From JAJFUE01 sp041687335 (GTDB taxonomy: Bacteria > Sumerlaeota > Sumerlaeia > MVZB01), in contig JAWLCE010000005.1 of NCBI GenBank assembly GCA_041687335.1, forward strand, positions 1 to 64,000: a stretch of DNA of 64,000 nucleotides, read 5' to 3'. Positions 33,211 through 42,053 of this stretch are shown here, in pieces. Numbering within the stretch: position 1 is the stretch's first letter; every line of letters begins with the position of its first letter. A program made the position numbers and the translations under genes. The notes under the pieces were generated by a model. It was not told the origin of the DNA. It saw nothing but the letters and a program-made list of their open reading frames with translations, and ran no database searches.

Positions 33211-35346
33211 ATGATGAATGGGTGGCGGCCCTTTGGGTTGTGTTTTGTATTGTGGCTGGGCGTGGCGGCTTGTGCCTTTGCCGAGGATGGTTATGATCTT
33301 TGGCTGCGCTACCGGCCGATCGAGGACCCCGAGCGGCTCGAGGCCGTCGGCGAGCTTTTTCAGGGTTTGCTGATCGAGGGGCGGTCGGCGACGCTGGCGG
33401 CGGCGGGCGAGGAACTGCGGTTGGGGCTGGGGGGGCTGCTTGGGCGTGAGCTGCCGCCGGCGGAGCGCGCGGCGGGCGAGGGGCTGCTGATTGCCGGCAC
33501 GCCGGCGGACTCGCCGCTGATTGCGCGGCTGGGGCTGGATCAGCGGTTGGCCGAGGTCGGGACCGAAGGGTTTTTGATCTTCTCGCTGACGGTCGAGGGG
33601 CGGCCGGCGACGGTCATCGCGGCCAACGAGCAGATCGGCGTCCTCTATGGTGCGTTTCACCTGCTGCGGCTGGTCCAGACCGGCGAGGAGCTGGCCGGGC
33701 TGAGGATCGCCACGGCGCCGCGCATCGGCATCCGGATGCTCAACCACTGGGACAACGTCACGCCGCGGCCGAGCGCGGGAACCGACCCGAGCGGGACGGT
33801 GACGCGGGGCTACGCGGGCGCCTCGATCTGGAACTGGGACGAGTTGCCGGGCCGGATCGACCCACGGATGATCGACTACGCGCGCGCCAATGCCTCATTG
33901 GGGATCAACGGGACGACTCTCAACAATGTCAATGCGGAGGCGCTCAGCCTGAGCGCGGAGTATCTGGCGAAGGCGGCGGCGCTGGCCAATGCCTTCCGGC
34001 CTTACGGCATCCGGGTTTATTTGAGCGCGCGTTTCACCGCGCCGATGGAGCTGGGAGGACTCAAGACGGCGGACCCGCTGGATGCGGGGGTTCAGGCCTG
34101 GTGGCGGGCCAAGGCCGACGAGATTTATAGTCTGATCCCGGACTTTGGCGGCTTTGTGATCAAGGCGAACTCGGAGGGGCAGCCGGGGCCGGAAGATTAT
34201 GGGCGCAGCCATGTGGATGGGGCGCAGTTATTGGCCGATGCGCTGGCGCCCCACGGCGGGGTGGCGATCTGGCGGGCGTTCGTCTATGACGGCGTGGCCC
34301 AGGGGGAGGGTCGCCCCGACCGGATCACGCAGTCGTATGATGCCTTCAAGCCGCACGACGGGCAGTTCCGCCCCAACGTGTTCGTGCAGGTCAAGAGCGG
34401 GCCGTTGGATTTCCAGCCGCGCGAGCCGGTTCATCCGCTGTTTGGGGCGATGCCGCGCACCCCGCTGATGATGGAGTTCCAGATTACGCAGGAGTACCTT
34501 GGCCAGTCCAACTTCCTGGCCTATCTGGGGACGATGTGGCAGGAGATTTTGAGTTTCGACACGCACGCGCGCGGGGCGGGCTCGACGGTGGGTTGCGTGA
34601 TCGACGGCAGCCTCGACGGCCAGAGCCGGACGGGCATTGCCGGGGTGGCCAATATCGGGCGCGACCGCAACTGGTGCGGGCATTTGTTTGGGCAGTCCAA
34701 CTGGTATGGCTTCGGGCGGCTGGCGTGGGACCACGAGCTGGACAGCCGGGTGATCGCCGAGGAGTGGACGCGCATGACCTTCGGCAATGACCCGGAGGTG
34801 GTGGCGACGGTGGTCGGGATGATGATGGATTCATGGGAGATCGTCGTGGACACCAAGACGCCGCTGGGGTTGCCGATCATGTGCGAGCGCGGGAACCATT
34901 ACGTGCCGGCGCCGCAGATCCGGCAGGATTATCACCGGGCAACCGCCGACGCGATCGGGTATGACCGCACCCGCGGCGGGAGCAAGGCGGTGGACCAGTA
35001 TCATCAGCCGCATGCCGACCGCTTCAACCATCTGGCGACATGCCCGGAGAAATATCTGCTCTGGTTTCACCACGTCTCCTGGGACCACCGGATGGCTTCG
35101 GGGCGGACGCTGTGGGAGGAATTGTGCGCGCGTTACGAGGCGGGCGCGGAGGGGGCGGTCGAACTGGCGCGGCGCTGGGAAGGCCTGCGCGGCCGGATCG
35201 ACGATGGGCGCCACACCGAGGTCGCGGCGAAGCTGGAGGTGCAGCAGCGCGACGCCGCGCTGTGGCGCGACACCTGCCTGGGGTATTTTCAAAAGGTCAG
35301 CGGCCGACCGCTGCCGGCGAGCCGGAACCGTTCAATTCCGCAGTAA
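33211..35346 (+). CDS. aguA: Alpha-glucuronidase, GH67
   Basis: 711 aa from the ATG at 33211, with AAAGGA 7 bp upstream. A signal peptide (FGLCFVLWLGVAACAFA, about 8-24) sends it to the periplasm or beyond. GH67 enzymes remove (4-O-methyl-)glucuronic acid from xylo-oligosaccharide ends. The general acid Glu322 lies in FVIKANSEGQPGPEDYGRSH. The base pair Asp400 (SGPLDFQPREP) and Glu428 (EFQITQEYLGQ) keep the spacing of the Cellvibrio enzyme. SYDAFKPHDGQF and WYGFGRLAWDHE are further family blocks. It heads a uronate-use gene group continuing with uxuA at 35358. Confidence 0.95.
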   Translation: MMNGWRPFGLCFVLWLGVAACAFAEDGYDLWLRYRPIEDPERLEAVGELFQGLLIEGRSATLAAAGEELRLGLGGLLGRELPPAERAAGEGLLIAGTPADSPLIARLGLDQRLAEVGTEGFLIFSLTVEGRPATVIAANEQIGVLYGAFHLLRLVQTGEELAGLRIATAPRIGIRMLNHWDNVTPRPSAGTDPSGTVTRGYAGASIWNWDELPGRIDPRMIDYARANASLGINGTTLNNVNAEALSLSAEYLAKAAALANAFRPYGIRVYLSARFTAPMELGGLKTADPLDAGVQAWWRAKADEIYSLIPDFGGFVIKANSEGQPGPEDYGRSHVDGAQLLADALAPHGGVAIWRAFVYDGVAQGEGRPDRITQSYDAFKPHDGQFRPNVFVQVKSGPLDFQPREPVHPLFGAMPRTPLMMEFQITQEYLGQSNFLAYLGTMWQEILSFDTHARGAGSTVGCVIDGSLDGQSRTGIAGVANIGRDRNWCGHLFGQSNWYGFGRLAWDHELDSRVIAEEWTRMTFGNDPEVVATVVGMMMDSWEIVVDTKTPLGLPIMCERGNHYVPAPQIRQDYHRATADAIGYDRTRGGSKAVDQYHQPHADRFNHLATCPEKYLLWFHHVSWDHRMASGRTLWEELCARYEAGAEGAVELARRWEGLRGRIDDGRHTEVAAKLEVQQRDAALWRDTCLGYFQKVSGRPLPASRNRSIPQ

Positions 35347-35357
35347 AGGAACCGTCG

Positions 35358-36419
35358 ATGAAACTGGGCCTTGGCCTATACCGCCACATGCTGACGGCGG
35401 AGAATTATCGATTCGCGCGCCAGTGTGGCTGCACTCAGATCGTCGCGCACCTGGTCAATTACTTTGACCGCGAGCCACGGCTGCCGGGCGTGGCGCCCAA
35501 CGGCTGGGGGCGGGCGGGCGATCCGGATCGGCTGTGGAGCGAACAGGAGCTGGTCGAACTGCGAGAGGGGATCGAAGCGGAGGGGCTCGAGCTGGCGGCG
35601 ATCGAGAATTTCGACCCGGCCCACTGGCACGACGTGCTGCTGGACGGACCGCGCAAGGCCGAGCAGATGGAGAACATCAAGGAGCTGATCCGGCGGGCGG
35701 GGGCGGCGGGCATCCCGGTGCTCGGGTATAATTTTTCGATCGCGGGGGTCTGGGGGCACGTGCAGGGGCCGTGGGCTCGCGGCGGGGCGGAATCGGTCGC
35801 GTTCCTGGGCGCGGAGGGTCCGGCCGAGGAGGCGATCCCGCAGGGCATGGTCTGGAACATGGTGCATGACGAGGCGGCGCTGGAGACGGGGGCGCCCCAG
35901 CCGCTGGTGAGCCACGAGCAGCTCTGGGAGCGGCTGGAGGGATTCCTGCGGGAGGCGGTGCCGGTGGCCGAACAGGCGGGGGTGCGGCTGGCGGCCCACC
36001 CGGACGACCCGCCGATGCCGACGCTGCGCGGGCAGGCACGGCTGGTTTATCAACCGGGGCTCTACCAGCGGCTGCTTGACATCCGCCCGAGCCGATCCAA
36101 CGCGCTGGAGTTCTGCCTGGGTTCGCTGGCCGAGATGACCGAGGGCGACATCTACGAGACGGTCGAGCAGTATGCGCGCCAGGATGCGATCGCCTACATC
36201 CATTTCCGCAACGTGCGGGGCAAGGTGCCGCACTACCACGAGGTGTTCGTGGACGAGGGGGACGTGGACATGCTGCGCGTGGTGCGGATCCTGCGCGAGT
36301 GCGGTTATGATGGGGTGCTGATCCCGGATCACACCCCGCAGATGACCTGCGGGGCGCCGTGGCACGCGGGGATGGCCTATGCGCTGGGATTCATGCAGGC
36401 GGCGCTGCGGGGGGCGTAA
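35358..36419 (+). CDS. uxuA: Mannonate dehydratase
   Basis: 353 aa from the ATG at 35358, with AAAGGA 7 bp upstream; the longer open frame overlaps aguA out of phase. It dehydrates D-mannonate to 2-keto-3-deoxygluconate. The TIM-barrel, xylose-isomerase-like fold is shown by IPVLGYNFSIAGVWGH, VRLAAHPDDPPMPTLRG (metal-binding His), FCLGSLAEM, IAYIHFRNVRG and LIPDHTPQM. The length is near that of the shorter UxuA forms. It sits 11 bp after aguA, so the product of GH67 is probably routed through fructuronate and mannonate. Confidence 0.93.
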   Translation: MKLGLGLYRHMLTAENYRFARQCGCTQIVAHLVNYFDREPRLPGVAPNGWGRAGDPDRLWSEQELVELREGIEAEGLELAAIENFDPAHWHDVLLDGPRKAEQMENIKELIRRAGAAGIPVLGYNFSIAGVWGHVQGPWARGGAESVAFLGAEGPAEEAIPQGMVWNMVHDEAALETGAPQPLVSHEQLWERLEGFLREAVPVAEQAGVRLAAHPDDPPMPTLRGQARLVYQPGLYQRLLDIRPSRSNALEFCLGSLAEMTEGDIYETVEQYARQDAIAYIHFRNVRGKVPHYHEVFVDEGDVDMLRVVRILRECGYDGVLIPDHTPQMTCGAPWHAGMAYALGFMQAALRGA

Positions 36420-36459
36420 GGGCAGGTCATAGGATCAAGAGCGAAGGGGATGCAAGAGG

Positions 36460-37254
36460 GTGGATCAGGCAACGTATCAGCAGGTGGGGGAGAAGAGTCA
36501 GTCGCCGTTCCGGCTTGATGGGCAACTGGCTTTGGTGACCGGCGGGGGGACGGGGATCGGGCTGGCGATCGCGCGCGAGATGCTGGCGGCGGGGGCGCGG
36601 GTGGTGCTGACGGGGCGGCGCGAGCAGGTGCTTTGCGAAGCCTGCGACGGGCTGGGCGAGGGGGCGGTGTGGCGGACGCATGACGTGACCGATTACGCGG
36701 GGGCGGGGCCGCTGGTGGCGGAGCTGGAGCGCTCGCTGGGCCCGATCGACATCCTGGTCAACAACGCCGGCATGCACATGAAGAAGGACCCGCTGGCGAC
36801 GGGCGAGGAGGAGTTCGCGCGCGTGGTGGAGACGAACATCATGGGTTCGTTCGCGATGACGCGCCACTGCGCGCGCTCGATGGTGGAGCGCGGCCGCGGC
36901 TCGGTGATCTTCATCACCTCGATGGCGGCGATGTTCGGGCTGCCGCTGGTGCCGGCCTACAGCGCGGCCAAAAGCGGGATGACGGGGCTGATGCAGTCGC
37001 TGGTGATGGACCTGTCGCCGCGCGGGGTGCGGCTCAATGCGATCGCGCCGGGGTTCATCGTGACCGAGATGATGCGTTCGGCGGTCGAGAGTGACCCGGG
37101 GCGCAAGGCGCGCATCCTGGCGCGCACGCCGCAGGGGCGATTTGGCGATCCGGTGGAGGTGGCGCATGCGGCGGTCTTCCTGTCCTCGCCGGCGGCCAGC
37201 TTCATCACGGGTGTGGTGCTGCCGGTTGATGGTGGCATGAACATGGCGTTCTAA
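36460..37254 (+). CDS. SDR-family oxidoreductase, probable D-mannonate (fructuronate) oxidoreductase
   Basis: 264 aa from the GTG at 36460, with AGGGG 9 bp upstream. A classical short-chain dehydrogenase: cofactor loop TGGGTGIG (28-35), NNAG (about 101), catalytic Ser in ITSMAAM, and YSAAK (about 167-171). The C-terminal block SFITGVVLPVDGG is typical. By position between uxuA and a uronate-type receptor gene it probably interconverts D-fructuronate and D-mannonate, replacing the long-chain UxuB. Gluconate/ketogluconate reductase would be the alternative. The identity of the substrate is inferred from context only. Confidence 0.85.
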   Translation: MDQATYQQVGEKSQSPFRLDGQLALVTGGGTGIGLAIAREMLAAGARVVLTGRREQVLCEACDGLGEGAVWRTHDVTDYAGAGPLVAELERSLGPIDILVNNAGMHMKKDPLATGEEEFARVVETNIMGSFAMTRHCARSMVERGRGSVIFITSMAAMFGLPLVPAYSAAKSGMTGLMQSLVMDLSPRGVRLNAIAPGFIVTEMMRSAVESDPGRKARILARTPQGRFGDPVEVAHAAVFLSSPAASFITGVVLPVDGGMNMAF

Positions 37255-37274
37255 AGGAGTCACGAGAGAGCAGG

Positions 37275-38273
37275 ATGATGAGCATGACCCGCGGAAGGTT
37301 CCTGGTGGGGCTGCTGGTGGCCGTGGCGGGCGTGGGCTGCGGCGGGCCGGGCTTGTCGCGTCCGGTGACGATCCGTTATGCCACCTCGATCGAGGAGGTT
37401 CACCCGACGGTGACGGCGATGAAGCGCTTCGCGGAGCGGCTGGAGGAGTTGTCGGGTGGTGAGCTGCGGGTGGAAGTGCGGACGCGATTTGGGGCCAATG
37501 GCCACGAGCTGCTCGAGGCGTGCCGGCAGGGACAGATCGACATGGGGGTGGTCACGGCGAGCACGCTGGCGCAGCAGGTGCCGCTGGCCAACATCTTCAC
37601 GATGCCGTTCCTGTTTCGCGACGAGGCGCACCTGGCGGCGGCGATGGCGGACGAGCCGGGGCGGCGGCTGCGCGAGGAGGCGCGGCGCGTGGCGGGGCTG
37701 AGAATTACCGGCTTTTACACCGCAGGCATGCGAAGCATTACCACGCAGGGCGGCCCGATCCGGCGGCCCGAGGACCTGCGTGGGCTCAAGATCCGCGTCA
37801 TGGAGTCGGAGATGATGGTGGAGACGCTGACGGCGATGGGCGCCAGCGGTATCCCGATGAATTATGGCGAAATTTATGGGGCGCTCCAGCGGGGGGAACT
37901 GGACGGCTGGGAGAACAACGCCAACACGATCCTTAACGCGCGGACCATTGAGACCGGCTGCAACCACCTGGCTTGGACGCGCCACCTTGCGATGCCGGAC
38001 CTGGCTTTTGCCTCGCTGGGGTTTTATGAGCGGCTGACGCGGACGCAGCGGGCCTGGCTGGAGCAGGCGATGGCCGAGACGACCGCCGAACAGGGGGAGC
38101 AGTGGCGGCGCAACGAGGCGGAGGCGGTGGCGCAGTTGGAGGCGGCGGGGATGCGCTGCAACGAGGTCGAGCGCGAGGCGTTCGCCGGCCGGATGCAGGC
38201 GCTTTATGAGCGCGCATTCTTGCGTCAGGGTCGCGAGTTTGAGGAATTGTTTCTCCTGATCCGGGAGATGTAA
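37275..38273 (+). CDS. TRAP transporter substrate-binding lipoprotein (DctP family)
   Basis: 332 aa. Two or three ATGs (37275, 37278, 37284) follow GAGAGCAGG. A lipobox VAGVGC sets Cys at about residue 22. DctP features: TIRYATSIEEVHPT, AMKRFAERLEELSGGEL, PFLFRDEAHL, the Arg-containing loop DLRGLKIRVMES and IYGALQRGELDGWENN. Members bind organic acids, often uronates and aldonates, and pass them to DctQM. No membrane subunits are encoded nearby, so either they are elsewhere or the protein works otherwise. Cluster context suggests a uronate ligand. Confidence 0.9.
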   Translation: MMSMTRGRFLVGLLVAVAGVGCGGPGLSRPVTIRYATSIEEVHPTVTAMKRFAERLEELSGGELRVEVRTRFGANGHELLEACRQGQIDMGVVTASTLAQQVPLANIFTMPFLFRDEAHLAAAMADEPGRRLREEARRVAGLRITGFYTAGMRSITTQGGPIRRPEDLRGLKIRVMESEMMVETLTAMGASGIPMNYGEIYGALQRGELDGWENNANTILNARTIETGCNHLAWTRHLAMPDLAFASLGFYERLTRTQRAWLEQAMAETTAEQGEQWRRNEAEAVAQLEAAGMRCNEVEREAFAGRMQALYERAFLRQGREFEELFLLIREM

Positions 38274-38300
38274 GCCCCGCGCCCCCGAAAGAGGAAGCTG

Positions 38301-38996
38301 ATGGAGCGACCGTGGAAGGATGACACCGAGCTGTTCGGGCTGATCAAGCGCGAGCTGTTTACGGCGGTCGTCGGCGACGTGATGGACCGGCTGGGGCTGA
38401 CCCACCAGTTCCTGCCGCCGGGGATCGGCCCGCTGCGCGAGGACATGGTGGTGGCGGGGCGGGCGATGCCGGTGCTCGAGGCGGATGTCTTCAGCGAGCG
38501 GATCGAGGGCGGGGCGGGGCCGCTGGCCCACAAGCCGTTCGGGCTGATGCTGGAGGCGCTCGACGACCTGAAGCCGGGCGAGGTTTATGTGGCGGCGGGG
38601 GCCTCGCCGCGCTATGCGCTCTGGGGCGAGCTGATGAGCACGCGCGCGCTCAAGCTGGGGTGCGCGGGGGCGGTGGTGGACGGCTACTCGCGCGATACCC
38701 CCGGGGTGCTGCGGCTGAATTTTCCGACCTTCTCGATCGGCCGCTATGCGCAGGACCAGGGGCCGCGCGGCAAGGTGATCGACTTCCGCACGGCGGTGGA
38801 GATCGGCGGCATCCGCATCGAGCCGGGGAACATCATCTTTGGCGATCTGGACGGGGTGCTGGTCATCCCGCGGGCGGCCGAGGAGGAAGTGATCCGGCTG
38901 GCGCTGGAGAAGGCGCGGGGCGAGAAGCTGGTCGCGCGGGCGATCGCCGACGGCATGGGAGCGGTCGAGGCGTTCGAGAAGTTCGGGATTATGTAA
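38301..38996 (+). CDS. RraA-like protein (4-hydroxy-4-methyl-2-oxoglutarate aldolase/RraA superfamily)
   Basis: 231 aa from the ATG at 38301, with GAGG about 6 bp upstream. RraA-superfamily blocks: VVGDVMDRLGL, WGELMSTRALKLGCAGAVVDGY with the following Arg-Asp, and IEPGNIIFGDLDGVLVIPR. Members with an Arg-Asp pair and a nearby acid are class II pyruvate aldolases. Here the acid two residues after Arg-Asp is not visible (RDTPG), so aldolase activity is uncertain. Ending a uronate operon whose other products form 2-keto-3-deoxygluconate, a sugar-acid cleavage role is plausible. A terminator follows. Confidence 0.85.
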   Translation: MERPWKDDTELFGLIKRELFTAVVGDVMDRLGLTHQFLPPGIGPLREDMVVAGRAMPVLEADVFSERIEGGAGPLAHKPFGLMLEALDDLKPGEVYVAAGASPRYALWGELMSTRALKLGCAGAVVDGYSRDTPGVLRLNFPTFSIGRYAQDQGPRGKVIDFRTAVEIGGIRIEPGNIIFGDLDGVLVIPRAAEEEVIRLALEKARGEKLVARAIADGMGAVEAFEKFGIM

Positions 38997-39037
38997 GTCG
39001 GGTGCGCAGCGGAAGCCGCGGAAACGGATGAAAATGC

Positions 39038-39067
39038 AAAAAGTCGGGCCCGGAGGCCCGACTTTTT
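39038..39067. terminator. Bidirectional intrinsic terminator
   Basis: Perfect stem AAAAAGTCGGGCC / GGCCCGACTTTTT around CGGA. It ends the uronate operon on the plus strand and the tRNA-Pro transcript on the minus strand. Confidence 0.92.
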
Positions 39068-39086
39068 GGTTAAGGCGTAAGTGAAA

Positions 39087-39163
39087 TGGTCGGGGCGACT
39101 GGACTTGAACCAGCGACCTCTCGCACCCCAAGCGAGCGCGCTACCAGGCTGCGCCACGCCCCG
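39087..39163 (-). tRNA. tRNA-Pro (anticodon GGG)
   Basis: Minus-strand cloverleaf. The acceptor stem CGGGGCG pairs with CGCCCCG, the discriminator is A, and CCA is encoded (39087-39089). The anticodon arm is CTCGC-TTGGGGT-GCGAG, giving the anticodon GGG, and the T arm has GGTTCAAGTCC. It reads CCC and CCU codons. Confidence 0.95.
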
Positions 39164-39306
39164 ACAGGGGACCGAACTTAAGAATTTACCAGATGGGGCG
39201 CCCAATGCAAGCGCTTTTACATTTTCAGGAAAAATTCCGTGTTTTGGCGGGGCGGGCGGTGAAATCGGATTGACCGACCCGCCGCCGGGGCTGACAATGG
39301 CGCGTC

Positions 39307-40230
39307 ATGATGCTCTCGGTCCTCATCAACACTTACGAACGCCCGCGCCAGCTCTCGCGTTGCCTGGAGGCGCTCGCGCGTCAGAAGCAGGCCGATCCGT
39401 TCGAGGTGGTGGTGGTCGATGACGGCGGGCGGATCGACCTGTCGGCGCTGCGGCGCGTCTGGGGCGAGCAGCTGGATTTGCAGTGGCACCGGATCGGGCA
39501 TGGCGGGCGCTCGGCGGCGCGCAATCATGGGATCGCGGCGGCGCGCGGCGAGCGGCTGCTGCTGCTGGGGGACGACGTGATCGTGCGGCCGGGCTGCCTG
39601 GCGCGCCACCGTGCGATCGAGGACCCGCTGGTGGCGCTGGTGGGGCCCTATCCATGGGAGTCGCTGGCGGGATCGGCGCCCTTCCGGCGCTGGGCCGAGC
39701 CCAATCCGCAGGACGACATCGCCGACCCGGCCCATGCGGGCTGGCTGCATTTCGCGACTGGGAACCTGTCGGCGAGCCGGGCGACGCTGGAGCGGCTGGG
39801 CGGGTTTGACGAGCGGTTTACCTGCTACGGCTGGGAGGATCTCGACCTGGGGCTGCGGTTGGAACGGATTGGTGGGCGCGTGGTCTTTGACCCGGCCGCG
39901 CGCGCCGTGCATGAGCACCCGCCGATGACGCGGGCCCAGCTCTGGCGGCGCGAGCGCGAGATGGGCCGCAGCGCCTGGCTGTTTGCCGACAAATGGGCGG
40001 CCGAGGCTCCGGCGGCGGTCGCGGCGATGAAGTTCTGGAACGACCCGGCGGCGTTGGCGCCCCCGCCGGCCTGGCGCACGGCTCTGGGCGAGCGACTGAT
40101 CGGGCTGGCGGAACGGTTCGCGCCGGGGAGCGAGATCAACCGGCGGCTCTATGAGCGGATGATCTGGTCGCAGCGGCTGGCGGGGGTGGCCGAGCAGTGG
40201 CGCGAGAGCCAGGGCGGCGGGGCGGGATGA
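39307..40230 (+). CDS. Glycosyltransferase family 2 with C-terminal galactosyltransferase-like domain
   Basis: 307 aa. The GT-A fold begins SVLINTYERPRQLSRCLEAL. VVVVDDGG and RLLLLGDDVIVRPGCL hold the nucleotide-sugar/metal acidic residues. HFATGNLSASRATLERLGGFDERF with WEDLDLGLRLERIG is the second half (catalytic ED). It is soluble or membrane-associated at the cytoplasmic face. The stop overlaps the start of the next GT2 gene (ATGA), so the two are co-translated and probably act on one glycan. Donor and acceptor are unknown. Confidence 0.9.
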   Translation: MMLSVLINTYERPRQLSRCLEALARQKQADPFEVVVVDDGGRIDLSALRRVWGEQLDLQWHRIGHGGRSAARNHGIAAARGERLLLLGDDVIVRPGCLARHRAIEDPLVALVGPYPWESLAGSAPFRRWAEPNPQDDIADPAHAGWLHFATGNLSASRATLERLGGFDERFTCYGWEDLDLGLRLERIGGRVVFDPAARAVHEHPPMTRAQLWRREREMGRSAWLFADKWAAEAPAAVAAMKFWNDPAALAPPPAWRTALGERLIGLAERFAPGSEINRRLYERMIWSQRLAGVAEQWRESQGGGAG

Positions 40231-41216
40231 GCGAGTCGCGCTGCAGCGTCGGCCTGCTGAGCTGGAACGCGGGCGAGGATGGCCGGGCCTGCGTGCGTTC
40301 GCTGCTGGCCCAGGACGAGCCGATCGAGATTCTTTGGACCGACAATGGCTCGACCGACGGCACGGTGGGGCGGCTGCGGGCGGAGTTCCCGGAGCTTCCG
40401 GCGCCGGTTGTCAACGAGCGGAATCTGGGATTCTGCGCCGGCCACAACGCGATGCTGGCGCGCTGCCCGACGCGCTATTACCTGGCGCTCAACCAGGATG
40501 TCGTGCTGGCGCCCGATTACGTGCGGCGGGTGTGCGACTGTCTCGATGAGGAGCCCGGGCTGGCGCTGGCATCGGGGTTGATCCTGCGCGGCCGGGGCGA
40601 GCCCGGCGAGTCGATCATCTATTCGGCGGGGCTGGTGTGGCCGCGGGCGCGGTTCCCGTTCGAGCTGGGGATGGGCCGCGAGGCGACCCCGGCCGAGCGC
40701 GGCCGGCGGCGCGTGCCGGGGGTCACCGGGGCGGCGATGATCCTGCGGGTGGAGGCCTGCCGGGCCGTCGCGCTGGCGCCGGGTGAGATCCTGCCGGAAG
40801 ATTTTTTTGCCTATCATGAGGAGCTGGACCTGGCGCTGCGGCTGGCGCGGGCGGAGCAGGGGTGCGGGGTCGAGGGCGCGGCGGTGGCGTGGCACGTCGG
40901 GCAGGGCTCGGGCGGGATTCGGCAGCGGCCGATCCGGGCGAGGTACTTCGCCAACCACTGGCTGCTGGCGCTGCGCCACGAGGGCTGGGGCAAGCTGGCG
41001 CGCGAGCTGCCCTGGCTGATAAGGGGGGAGCTGCGCCACTGGCTGCCGCGCTACCTGCACAGTCCGCTGGCGGCGGTGGCGGGCGCGGCTGACGCGCTTC
41101 GGCGGGCGCCCGCGGCGCGACGGGCCTATCGGGAGCTGGAGCGGCGCCACGGCCCGAGCCGGGACCGGATCGCCCGTTTTCAGCGCTGGTCGGCGGAGCT
41201 GCTGCGGGGCAGGTGA
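40227..41216 (+). CDS. Glycosyltransferase family 2 (rhamnosyltransferase-like)
   Basis: 329 aa from the ATG at 40227. SVGLLSWNAGEDGRACVRSL opens the GT-A fold. ILWTDNGSTDGTV, NLGFCAGHNAML, YYLALNQDVVLAPDYV and VPGVTGAAMILRVEACR are the blocks of the WbbL/RfbN-type subfamily. The catalytic acids lie near AYHEELDLALRLARA. The C-terminal 100 residues are helical and basic. Together with the preceding gene it forms a two-gene unit for a surface polysaccharide or protein glycan. Confidence 0.9.
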   Translation: MSESRCSVGLLSWNAGEDGRACVRSLLAQDEPIEILWTDNGSTDGTVGRLRAEFPELPAPVVNERNLGFCAGHNAMLARCPTRYYLALNQDVVLAPDYVRRVCDCLDEEPGLALASGLILRGRGEPGESIIYSAGLVWPRARFPFELGMGREATPAERGRRRVPGVTGAAMILRVEACRAVALAPGEILPEDFFAYHEELDLALRLARAEQGCGVEGAAVAWHVGQGSGGIRQRPIRARYFANHWLLALRHEGWGKLARELPWLIRGELRHWLPRYLHSPLAAVAGAADALRRAPAARRAYRELERRHGPSRDRIARFQRWSAELLRGR

Positions 41217-41223
41217 GGCCGCG

Positions 41224-41258
41224 CAAAAACTGAGCATGCCCCGGTGGGACATGCTCAG
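41224..41258 (-). terminator. Intrinsic terminator of the DUF1080 lipoprotein gene
   Basis: Read on the minus strand: CTGAGCATG, an 11-nt loop, CATGCTCAG, then TTTTTG. It lies between the ends of two converging genes. The T-run is on the minus-strand side, so it mainly serves the gene 41292-41918. Confidence 0.8.
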
Positions 41259-41291
41259 CTCACGCTTGGGATGGTTCTCAACCGCGGGCGG

Positions 41292-41918
41292 TCAGTCGCC
41301 CAGCGGGGTGATGGCGATGTTACGGAACTGGATCGGGGCGCCCTCGCTTTGCAGGCCGATGTGGCCGCTGCGGACGGATGCGCCGCTGACGCGGTTCTGC
41401 TCGACACCGTTGACGAAGATGATGATGGTGTCGCCGGCGCAGATGATCTCGGCGCGGTTCCACTCGCCGACGGGGGACTCGCTGCTCTCCTGGACCTTGG
41501 GCAGGCGGCGGGTGGCGGGATCGGGCTGCTCGCGGACGGTCGCGCCATCCATCAGGATCACGTCACCGGCGTTGCCGGCGCGCAGCTGCGATTCGATGCA
41601 GCGGGGCCAGATTTTGTCATCAGGCAGCATGTGGAGCAGGATGCCGGAGTTGCCGGGCTCGCCGAGCCAGCGCCACTCAACCACCAGCCGATAGTTCTCG
41701 AAGGCGTTGGCGGTGCGGATGTAGCCGTTGGGCCGGCCGGAGGCCTGGATGAAGCCGTCCTGCACGGTGAAGGTCTGCTCGGCAACCGGCGCATCGGACT
41801 CGGCCAGATGGATTTTCCAGCCATCGAAGTTGCGGCCATTGAAGGCCTGCGCCTGCTGTTGACGGGCGCAACCGGCCAGCAGCAGCGCCAGAAACGAAAA
41901 AAGAAGAATCCCACGCAT
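41292..41918 (-). CDS. DUF1080 (3-keto-disaccharide hydrolase domain) lipoprotein
   Basis: 208 aa from the ATG at 41918, with GGAGGT 6 bp upstream. A short lipoprotein signal (LLFSFLALLLAGC, Cys about 16). The rest is one concanavalin-like beta sandwich: FNGRNFDGWKIHLAE, GYIRTANAFENYRLVVEWRW, NSGILLHML, PRCIESQLRAGNAGDV, EWNRAEIICAGDTIIIFVNG and GHIGLQSEGAPIQFRNI. Some members hydrolyse 3-keto-glycosides; others have no shown activity. It is encoded alone. Attachment to the outer or inner membrane facing the periplasm is expected. Confidence 0.88.
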   Translation of the reverse strand: MRGILLFSFLALLLAGCARQQQAQAFNGRNFDGWKIHLAESDAPVAEQTFTVQDGFIQASGRPNGYIRTANAFENYRLVVEWRWLGEPGNSGILLHMLPDDKIWPRCIESQLRAGNAGDVILMDGATVREQPDPATRRLPKVQESSESPVGEWNRAEIICAGDTIIIFVNGVEQNRVSGASVRSGHIGLQSEGAPIQFRNIAITPLGD

Positions 41919-42053
41919 CAGGGCACCTCCCACCAAATTTGAGCGACGTCCCATTTGAACCGCGATCGCGGCGGGATACAAATTATTTTTTCGCGAAACG
42001 CGGGCGGCTTCGACCCTTCATGTTTTTGGTTGCCACGACTGGGCGGGGCGCCG

